From positions 1 to 11,226 of the forward strand of contig USKN01000042.1 of assembly GCA_900555295.1 (NCBI GenBank): DNA of 11,226 bases. The letters are read 5' to 3'. This DNA comes from an uncultured Eubacteriales bacterium (GTDB lineage Bacteria > Bacillota > Clostridia > UMGS1810). The notes beneath the pieces are model-generated. The model ran no database searches, was not told the DNA's origin, and saw only the letters and a list, made by a program, of their open reading frames with translations. Positions 5,703-11,226 of this stretch are shown here, in pieces (positions within the stretch are counted from its first letter, which is position 1; the number at the start of each line of letters is the position of its first letter). Made by a program: the position numbers and the translations under genes.

Positions 5703-6899
5703 ATGAAAAATATGAGAAAACGCAATTGTGTACTGCTATCTGTAATACTTACATTTATTTTAACAAGCGCATTTTTTATTTCGCCATACGGAACGGTATT
5801 TAGCAGCTTTGTTCAAAATATGACGGGACACGGAAGTTTTGTAACAAAAAAAGTGCAAATAGACTCCCTTATGAAAAAATATTTTATAAAAGACTATAGC
5901 AAAAGAGATATGGAGGACGCCGCACTTTACGCGTACACAGCGTCTGCGGGCGACCCGTACACCGTATATATAAGCCGCGAAGAATACGAGGCAATAAAAC
6001 AGGAACTTGACGGCGGTTACAAAGGAATAGGCGTTGAGGTATATATAGATAACGGCGAAATAACCGTAATATCGGCATATGATGACTCCCCCGCAGCAAA
6101 ATCGGGAATATTGCCCGGAGATAAAATTACCGCAGTTGACGGTGTAAAAGCAAGCGAAGAAAACTATCAGGAATCGATTAACCGTATTCGCGGCAAATAT
6201 GCCAAAAAGGGCGAAACCGAAATGACTCTTACAATTAAACGCGGCTCCGACACATTTAACGTTAAGGTAAACCGTGAAGAAATTGTGGCTCAAACCGTTA
6301 AATCAAAAGTTATTGACGGCACAAACACAGGATATTTGCGCATTTCAAATTTTGCCGAAAATACAGCGCAGGAGTTTAATACAAATATCGACAGCCTTAT
6401 CGGTCAAAACATAAAATCACTTGTAATAGATTTGCGCGACAACCCCGGCGGAATACTCGACACGGTTGTTGAAATTGCCGACAGAATTTTGCCCGAAGGC
6501 ACAATTGTTACAATAAAAGACAAACAAGGTCACGAGCAGGTTTATAAATCGGACGAAAACTCAATAGATTTGCCGATATGCGTGCTTATTAATTCAAACA
6601 GTGCAAGCGCGTCCGAGGTGTTGAGCGGTGCAATAAGAGATTTTAAAAAAGGCACATTAATAGGCGAAACATCTTTTGGAAAAGGTCTTGTACAGTCAAT
6701 AGTTGACTTTGGTGATAACACGGCATTTAAATTTACAAACGCACGATACTACACACCGAACGATGAATGTATTGACGGTGTTGGTATAAAACCCGATATT
6801 GAAATTTCACTTGATGAAAAATACAAAAACAAATCTGTAACAACATTATCGGCTGATGAAGACATACAGCTTAAAGAAGCTGTTAAACAACTCAATTAA
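5703..6899 (+). CDS. S41-family C-terminal processing protease (CtpA/CtpB-like)
   Basis: This is a membrane-anchored serine protease of 398 residues that would act outside the membrane. An uncleaved or cleavable N-terminal hydrophobic segment lies at about 8-27. A PDZ domain follows (about 104-190; YKGIGVEV at 106-113, SGILPGDKI at 134-142). The S41 domain carries DLRDNPGG (243-250), the nucleophile block NSNSASASE (297-305, probable Ser302) and SFGKGLVQ (324-331, Lys327 and Gln331). The Ser-Lys spacing of 25 and Lys-Gln spacing of 4 match E. coli Prc and B. subtilis CtpB. There is no C-terminal peptidoglycan-binding domain. Relatives degrade or process envelope proteins, including wall hydrolases in some Proteobacteria and SpoIVFA in B. 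subtilis. AGGAG at 5690-5694 supports the ATG start. The gene lies 64 nt after the M23 gene with no terminator seen. Confidence 0.92.
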   Translation: MKNMRKRNCVLLSVILTFILTSAFFISPYGTVFSSFVQNMTGHGSFVTKKVQIDSLMKKYFIKDYSKRDMEDAALYAYTASAGDPYTVYISREEYEAIKQELDGGYKGIGVEVYIDNGEITVISAYDDSPAAKSGILPGDKITAVDGVKASEENYQESINRIRGKYAKKGETEMTLTIKRGSDTFNVKVNREEIVAQTVKSKVIDGTNTGYLRISNFAENTAQEFNTNIDSLIGQNIKSLVIDLRDNPGGILDTVVEIADRILPEGTIVTIKDKQGHEQVYKSDENSIDLPICVLINSNSASASEVLSGAIRDFKKGTLIGETSFGKGLVQSIVDFGDNTAFKFTNARYYTPNDECIDGVGIKPDIEISLDEKYKNKSVTTLSADEDIQLKEAVKQLN

Positions 6900-6919
6900 A
6901 AAAACGGGAGAAAAAATAA

Positions 6920-8125
6920 ATGAAAAAAAACATAGGCAGTTTTTCACTGATGAAAAATATGAATATGTCTTTAATATTAAGTAAAATTCAGGAACACACT
7001 CTCATTTCACGAGCACAAATCGCAAAAGAAACAGGGTTAACTGCCGCAACCGTCACCAACCTTACATCGGAACTTATAGGCGACGGCGTTGTAATTGAAT
7101 GTGATACAGGCAATTCAACGGGCGGCAGAAAGCCTATAATGCTTAAAATGGACACCGAAAAATTCGGTGTTTGCGCCGCTTACATCAGCCCCGACAAGGT
7201 TGAATTTGTAGCGGCTAATTTAATATCGGATATAATTTACTACAGCAGTATTCCATTTGACCGCAAAAACAAGGTATCGGACTGCATAGATTTTATATCG
7301 GACGAATACCTTAAAATTGTAGCCGACGGCAAACGAAAAATACTAGGATTAACAGTTGGTCTGCACGGCTTGGTTAATTCATCGGACGGTGTATCGGTAT
7401 TTGCGCCAAACCTTGAATGGGAAAACGTTGATATTGCCAAAATATTAAAACCAAAAGTAAATGTTCCTATTTTTACCGATAATGACGTGCGCCTTATGAC
7501 GCTCGGTGAAATGTGGTTCGGTAACGCAAAAAATGTAAAAGATATGTTTTATATGTATATAGGCAAAGGAATAGGCGGCGCACTTGTTATAAATGGTGAG
7601 CTGTACCGCGGTTTCGGTTCCGGTGCCGGCGAAATAGGTCATTGCATTGTAAAAAAAGACGGCCCCGTATGCTTTTGCGGCAACAACGGCTGTTTGCAAA
7701 CAGTGGCAAATACCGATGCTATGAAAAACAGCATAAACGAAATTTTAAAAAGCAACAAATACAAAACCGCACTTACACACCGCAGTACGCTTGCCAATTT
7801 AATACATTATCATAACATAGGCGACAGCGGTGCCAAAGCGGTTATAGATAACATTTCGCATTACCTTGCAATGTCAATGGGTACTGTTGTAAATCTTATT
7901 AATCCGCAAACAATTATATTGGATTCATCGGTTAAAGGATTTAGCGAAGCAGCTATCCCCTACATTTACAAATATTTGCCCAAGCACTGTATGAAATATC
8001 AGCGCAGCGAATGCAAAATTATACCGTCAAAGCTTGAAGAAATGGCTGTTTTAAAAGGCGGTGCGGCACTTGCAATTAAAAACATGTATGAAAATCCCTA
8101 TATATTAAAAAGGGCTAATATGTAA
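6920..8125 (+). CDS. ROK-family transcriptional regulator
   Basis: This is a DNA-binding ROK protein of 401 residues (NagC/XylR/Mlc type). An N-terminal winged helix-turn-helix lies at about 26-60 (SRAQIAKETGLTAATVTNL, 30-48). The ROK fold follows, with IGKGIGGALVINGELYRG (214-231), GEIGH (237-241) and the zinc motif CFCGNNGCLQ (251-260). H241, C251, C253 and C258 are the expected zinc ligands. DND at 187-189 retains the aspartate that acts as base in ROK sugar kinases. The phosphate-binding DxGxT motif expected after residue 80 is missing (VCAAYISPDK instead), so kinase activity is unlikely and the protein should act as a ligand-sensing repressor or activator. It ends 24 bp before dapA. The ligand is unknown; relatives bind sugars or sugar phosphates. 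Confidence 0.9.
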   Translation: MKKNIGSFSLMKNMNMSLILSKIQEHTLISRAQIAKETGLTAATVTNLTSELIGDGVVIECDTGNSTGGRKPIMLKMDTEKFGVCAAYISPDKVEFVAANLISDIIYYSSIPFDRKNKVSDCIDFISDEYLKIVADGKRKILGLTVGLHGLVNSSDGVSVFAPNLEWENVDIAKILKPKVNVPIFTDNDVRLMTLGEMWFGNAKNVKDMFYMYIGKGIGGALVINGELYRGFGSGAGEIGHCIVKKDGPVCFCGNNGCLQTVANTDAMKNSINEILKSNKYKTALTHRSTLANLIHYHNIGDSGAKAVIDNISHYLAMSMGTVVNLINPQTIILDSSVKGFSEAAIPYIYKYLPKHCMKYQRSECKIIPSKLEEMAVLKGGAALAIKNMYENPYILKRANM

Positions 8126-8149
8126 AAAACAACAAAGGAGAGGTATAAA

Positions 8150-9031
8150 ATGAATCACGTATTTACAGGAGCAGCAACAGCAATAATTACGCCGCTTAAT
8201 CAAAACGGTATTGATTACAAACAATTTGAAAGGCTCATTAATTGGCAGATTGATGAGGGCATTAATGCCATTGTGGTATGCGGTACAACAGGCGAAGGCT
8301 CTACCCTTACCGACAAAGAACACCGTGATGCAATAAGCTTTGCGGTTGAAAAAGTAAACGGCAGAGTTCCCGTTATAGCGGGAACGGGAAGCAACGATAC
8401 GGCATATGCGCTCGACCTTACAAAATTTGCCTGTAATGCCGGTGCGGACGCAATGCTTGTTGTAAGTCCGTATTATAATAAAGCAACTCAAAACGGCCTT
8501 ATTACAACATTTGAAACAATTGCCGATGCAAGTACCAAACCTATTATTTTATATAACGTACCTTCAAGAACGGGTGTAAACATACTCCCCGAAACGTGTG
8601 CAAAGCTTGCCTGTCACGGTAATATTGCGGCAATTAAAGAGGCAAGCGGCAATATATCCCAAATTGCCGAAACAGCGGCTTTGGTTAAAGATAAAATGGA
8701 TATATACTCGGGTAATGACGACCAAATTGTACCCGTACTTTCTCTTGGCGGATTGGGTGTTATTTCAGTTCTTTCAAATGTAATGCCAAAAGAAACGGTT
8801 AAAATATGCACCGAATTTTTCGTCGGCAATGTTAAAGAAAGTTTAAACTTACAGCTTAAATACCTTCCCCTTATTAAAGCTCTTTTCTGCGAAGTTAACC
8901 CAATACCCGTTAAAGCGGCAATGGCTGCAATGGGATATTGCGACGACTATTTAAGACTGCCTCTTACACCTATGGAGGAAAACCATAAACAACATATGCT
9001 TTCGTTAATGAAAGAGTTAAACTTAATATAA
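8150..9031 (+). CDS. dapA: 4-hydroxy-tetrahydrodipicolinate synthase
   Basis: This enzyme condenses pyruvate with aspartate semialdehyde in the cytoplasm, the first committed step to diaminopimelate (peptidoglycan, and dipicolinate for spores) and lysine. The length of 293 residues is normal. Conserved residues are in place: GTTGEG (45-50, with T46 and T47), YYNKATQNGL (108-117, Y109), YNVPSRTG (135-142, Y135 and R140) and the Schiff-base lysine K163 in AAIKEASGN (160-168). R140 in the PSRTG motif and the GTTGE motif favour this activity over N-acetylneuraminate lyase or other aldolases of the same fold. AAGGAGAGG at 8135-8143 supports the ATG. There is no room for a lysine riboswitch between the ROK gene and this one, so any such control would have to act further upstream. 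Confidence 0.95.
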   Translation: MNHVFTGAATAIITPLNQNGIDYKQFERLINWQIDEGINAIVVCGTTGEGSTLTDKEHRDAISFAVEKVNGRVPVIAGTGSNDTAYALDLTKFACNAGADAMLVVSPYYNKATQNGLITTFETIADASTKPIILYNVPSRTGVNILPETCAKLACHGNIAAIKEASGNISQIAETAALVKDKMDIYSGNDDQIVPVLSLGGLGVISVLSNVMPKETVKICTEFFVGNVKESLNLQLKYLPLIKALFCEVNPIPVKAAMAAMGYCDDYLRLPLTPMEENHKQHMLSLMKELNLI

Positions 9032-9043
9032 GGTGATATACAT

Positions 9044-10414
9044 ATGCAAACTCAGAATTATGAGATTGATATGACGGGCGGCTCGCTTGCCAAAAATATA
9101 CTTAAATTTTCACTTCCGCTTATTGCAACAAATATTTTGCAATTGCTGTACAATGCGGCCGACGTTATAGTTGTGGGAAAATTTGTGGGAACACAGGCAC
9201 TTGCGGCGGTTGGTTCAACCGCGTCGCTTATAACACTGTTTGTAAACTTTTTTATGGGACTTTCGGTTGGCGTTACGGTAGCCGTATCAAAGTTCTACGG
9301 AGCACGCGAATTTGAATCGCTTCAAAACATTGTGCATACGGCTGTTATGTCGAGCATTATTTTTGGTATAATAAGTTTTATTGCGGGTGAAGCGCTTGCA
9401 AAGCAAATGCTTCAAATAATACAAACACCAAAAGATGTTATATCCGGTGCCGAGCTTTATATGAAATTTTATTTTATAGGCATACCGGCATCGCTTGTGT
9501 TTAACTTTAGCGCCGCGGTTTTGCGTGCCGTGGGTGACACGCGCCGTCCGCTTTATATACTTACTTTTTCGGGCATTGTAAACGTATTGCTTAATTTATT
9601 GCTTGTAATAGTGTTTAAACTCGGCGTTATCGGCGTTGCGGCGGCAACATCGGTATCTAACTTTATTTCGGCAGCAATGGTTATTGTGTGCCTTAATAAA
9701 ACCGACGGTATGTATAAAATACACTTAAAAAAGCTTAAAATACACGCCGGTGCGTTAAAAGAAATTTTTATTGTTGGTATACCTGCAGGTGTACAGGGTA
9801 CAATATTTAATGTTTCAAACGTTGTAATTCAGTCGGCAATAAACACATTCGGCACACAGGTAGTTGCCGGCAGTACGGCAGGGGCAAATATTGAAGGCTT
9901 TGTATATATGTCAATGAATGCCGTATACCAGGCGGAGCTTACCGCCGTTGGGCAAAACTACGGTGCAAAAAACAAAAAGCGAATATACAAATCGCTTTAC
10001 ATAGGCATATTAACCGTTGTAGCCGTTGGGCTTATTATGGGCGGAGGAGCATATATATTTAAAAGACCGCTTTTAAGCCTTTATACCGATGACGCGGGCG
10101 CTGTTTCATATGGCGAACTACGTATGATGATAATTTGCCTTACATATGCACTTTGCGGTATTATGGACGTTGAGTGCGGATATTTGCGCGGTATAGGCTA
10201 TTCCGCAATGACGGCAATCGTAAGCTTTATAGGCGTATGCGGAATACGTCTTATGTGGATATATACAGTCTTTGCGTCATACAGAACGCTTAACATTTTA
10301 TTTATGTCGTGGCCCGTATCGTGGGTTGCAACCCTGCTTATTCATACAATTGTAATTGTAACAATAGGCAGAAAAAAACTAAACCGCGATTTGGCGGCGA
10401 CAGATGACAATTAA
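9044..10414 (+). CDS. MATE-family cation-coupled multidrug/metabolite exporter
   Basis: This is a membrane transporter of 456 residues with about twelve hydrophobic segments, the usual MATE size. The N-terminal block GSLAKNILKFSLPLIATNIL (13-32), followed by QLLYNAADVIVVGKFVG, is characteristic. The repeat-like AAVLRAVGDTRRPLYIL and, in the second half, ECGYLRGIGYSAMTA also mark the family. These proteins export drugs or metabolites using a sodium or proton gradient, but the substrate cannot be told from sequence alone. The ribosome binding site AAGGTGAT (9030-9037) overlaps the dapA stop, and the gap is only 12 nt, so the two genes are very probably cotranscribed. Whether the exporter relates to dapA function is unknown. 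Confidence 0.92.
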   Translation: MQTQNYEIDMTGGSLAKNILKFSLPLIATNILQLLYNAADVIVVGKFVGTQALAAVGSTASLITLFVNFFMGLSVGVTVAVSKFYGAREFESLQNIVHTAVMSSIIFGIISFIAGEALAKQMLQIIQTPKDVISGAELYMKFYFIGIPASLVFNFSAAVLRAVGDTRRPLYILTFSGIVNVLLNLLLVIVFKLGVIGVAAATSVSNFISAAMVIVCLNKTDGMYKIHLKKLKIHAGALKEIFIVGIPAGVQGTIFNVSNVVIQSAINTFGTQVVAGSTAGANIEGFVYMSMNAVYQAELTAVGQNYGAKNKKRIYKSLYIGILTVVAVGLIMGGGAYIFKRPLLSLYTDDAGAVSYGELRMMIICLTYALCGIMDVECGYLRGIGYSAMTAIVSFIGVCGIRLMWIYTVFASYRTLNILFMSWPVSWVATLLIHTIVIVTIGRKKLNRDLAATDDN

Positions 10415-10435
10415 TTAAGATATAATTATTATATC
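10397..10435 (+). promoter_or_regulatory. Possible promoter and inverted repeat before the parvulin gene
   Basis: TATAAT (10421-10426) with GCGACA (10397-10402) 18 nt upstream could form a sigma-A-type promoter, with a start near 10433. The -10 box lies within a perfect inverted repeat GATATAA-TTA-TTATATC (10419-10435). The repeat is pure AT apart from the end pair and is not followed by a T-tract, so it is not an intrinsic terminator. It could be an operator. The -35 match is only four of six. Confidence 0.35.
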
Positions 10436-10469
10436 AGAAAAATAAAAACAATCACAAAAGGAGAACACA

Positions 10470-11219
10470 ATGGATAATTCAAAAGTAGTAGCAACCGTAC
10501 AGGGAAGCCCCATTACGGAACAACAGGTAAACGAAATGGCGGCAAGCCTTGCTCAAAGAGGACAAAATTTTAATAACCCTCAAGGGCGCGAAATGATAAT
10601 AGAAGAATTAATTGCACGAAAATTATTTTTAATTGACGCGGTTAAAAATATGTACGACCGCGAAAAAGATTTTATCGATGAGCTTGCAAAGGTAAAAGAT
10701 GAAATACTGACAAATTATGCTGTTAAAAAGGTATTGGGCAACATAAAGCTTACCGATGCCGAAGTTAAAGACTATTATGACGCGCACAAATCAGAGTTTA
10801 AATCAAACGAAACGGTAAAAGCAAGCCATATTCTTGTAGACAGCGAGCAAAAAGCCAACGAATTGTTTGAAAAAATTACAAAAGGCGATATAACATTTGA
10901 AGACGCCGCAAAAGAACATTCCTCCTGCCCGTCATCGCAAAACGGCGGTGACCTCGGCGAATTTGGCAGAGGACAAATGGTTCCCGAATTCGAAAAAGCT
11001 TGTTTTGAAATGAATATAGGCGATATTTCAAATCCTGTTAAAACACAGTTTGGTTATCATATAATTAAACTTACGGCTAAAAATGACGCAAAAGAGCTTG
11101 ATTATAACACGGTTAAACCGCAGATTGAGGCACAGCTTACAGCCGAAAAACAGCGTGCGGCATACCAAAGCAAAATAAATCAGCTCAAAATTTTGTATCC
11201 CGTAAATAAAATGATGTAA
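10470..11219 (+). CDS. Parvulin-type peptidyl-prolyl cis-trans isomerase (SurA-N/PpiC layout), no export signal
   Basis: This is a protein-folding catalyst of 249 residues. The N-terminal part (about 5-100) has the layout of the SurA/PrsA chaperone region, and about 114-203 is the rotamase domain. The parvulin core residues are visible: H120 (ASHILV), C153 (SSCPSS), the GGDLGEFGRGQMVPEF stretch (159-174) and H197 (FGYHIIK). The usual secreted Firmicute relative PrsA has a signal peptide and lipobox cysteine. Here the protein starts MDNSKVVATVQG with neither, so it is probably cytoplasmic. AAAGGAG at 10457-10463 supports this ATG, and no upstream in-frame extension is apparent because the MATE gene ends just before. 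Substrates are unknown. The stop is 7 nt from the window end, so downstream context is not visible. Confidence 0.9.
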   Translation: MDNSKVVATVQGSPITEQQVNEMAASLAQRGQNFNNPQGREMIIEELIARKLFLIDAVKNMYDREKDFIDELAKVKDEILTNYAVKKVLGNIKLTDAEVKDYYDAHKSEFKSNETVKASHILVDSEQKANELFEKITKGDITFEDAAKEHSSCPSSQNGGDLGEFGRGQMVPEFEKACFEMNIGDISNPVKTQFGYHIIKLTAKNDAKELDYNTVKPQIEAQLTAEKQRAAYQSKINQLKILYPVNKMM

Positions 11220-11226
11220 TAATTTT

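Noticed and set aside
5760..6293. A 177-codon open frame on the minus strand opposite the S41 protease gene
   Set aside because: It is cysteine-, tyrosine- and phenylalanine-rich with no recognisable domain, and lies wholly opposite a clear gene with intact catalytic motifs. It is a shadow frame.
8126..8149. A lysine riboswitch controlling dapA
   Set aside because: Only 24 nt separate the ROK gene from dapA, far too short for the riboswitch, and they contain just the ribosome binding site.
8105..8491. A 128-codon open frame on the minus strand across the start of dapA
   Set aside because: Its composition is unlike the real genes (many Cys and Arg), it has no family resemblance, and it covers the well-supported dapA N-terminus.
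8150..9031. N-acetylneuraminate lyase in place of dapA, suggested by the adjacent sugar-type ROK regulator
   Set aside because: The GTTGE and PSRTG motifs with R140 fit dihydrodipicolinate synthase. The lyase has different residues at these positions.
1..11226. Mobile element, phage, CRISPR or defence island
   Set aside because: No transposase, integrase, spaced repeat array, or terminal inverted repeats were seen. The genes are of core-genome type with uniform composition.

Overview
The window looks like a core chromosomal region of a low-GC, probably endospore-forming member of the Clostridia. The reasons are AT-rich DNA with strong GGAGG-type ribosome binding sites, some TTG start codons, a BofA-family sporulation protein, and an ftsE-ftsX-M23-S41 gene order of Firmicute type. 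I see no transposase, integrase, phage gene, CRISPR array, tRNA or rRNA. The lineage is inferred from gene content and was not tested.

Left part (1-1451). A possible 3' end of a plus-strand gene finishes at 59. It faces three minus-strand genes: bofA (1451-1182), azlC (1116-388) and azlD (391-86). azlC and azlD overlap by 4 bp and form an amino-acid exporter pair. A good sigma-A-type promoter (TTGACT, 17 nt, TAAAAT) lies just upstream of azlC.

Divergent control region (1452-1713). This 262-bp gap separates bofA from the plus-strand cluster. It holds two TATAAT boxes, three near-identical 12-bp direct repeats (the last covering the start codon of the PucR-type gene), a tandem AACAGTG repeat, and a minus-strand sequence resembling a sporulation sigma-E promoter for bofA.

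Main cluster (1714-11219, all plus strand). Gaps are short or absent: a PucR/CdaR-type regulator, ftsE, ftsX, a secreted coiled-coil M23 peptidase, an S41 C-terminal-processing protease, a ROK-family regulator, dapA, a MATE transporter and a cytoplasmic-type parvulin. I see no convincing terminator between 1714 and 10414, so much of this may be one transcript. A possible internal promoter lies just before the parvulin gene.

How they may work together (inference). FtsEX is an ABC-type signalling complex that, in other bacteria, switches on a coiled-coil cell-wall hydrolase from inside the cell. The M23 protein encoded next is the obvious partner here. The S41 protease could limit the amount of hydrolase or process other envelope proteins. 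DapA makes the first committed intermediate toward diaminopimelate and lysine, which also feeds wall synthesis. The two regulators (PucR-type and ROK-type) have unknown signals. I found no clearly new defence, mobile or biosynthetic system. The best leads are the repeat array before the PucR-type gene and the regulator-FtsEX-hydrolase-protease arrangement.
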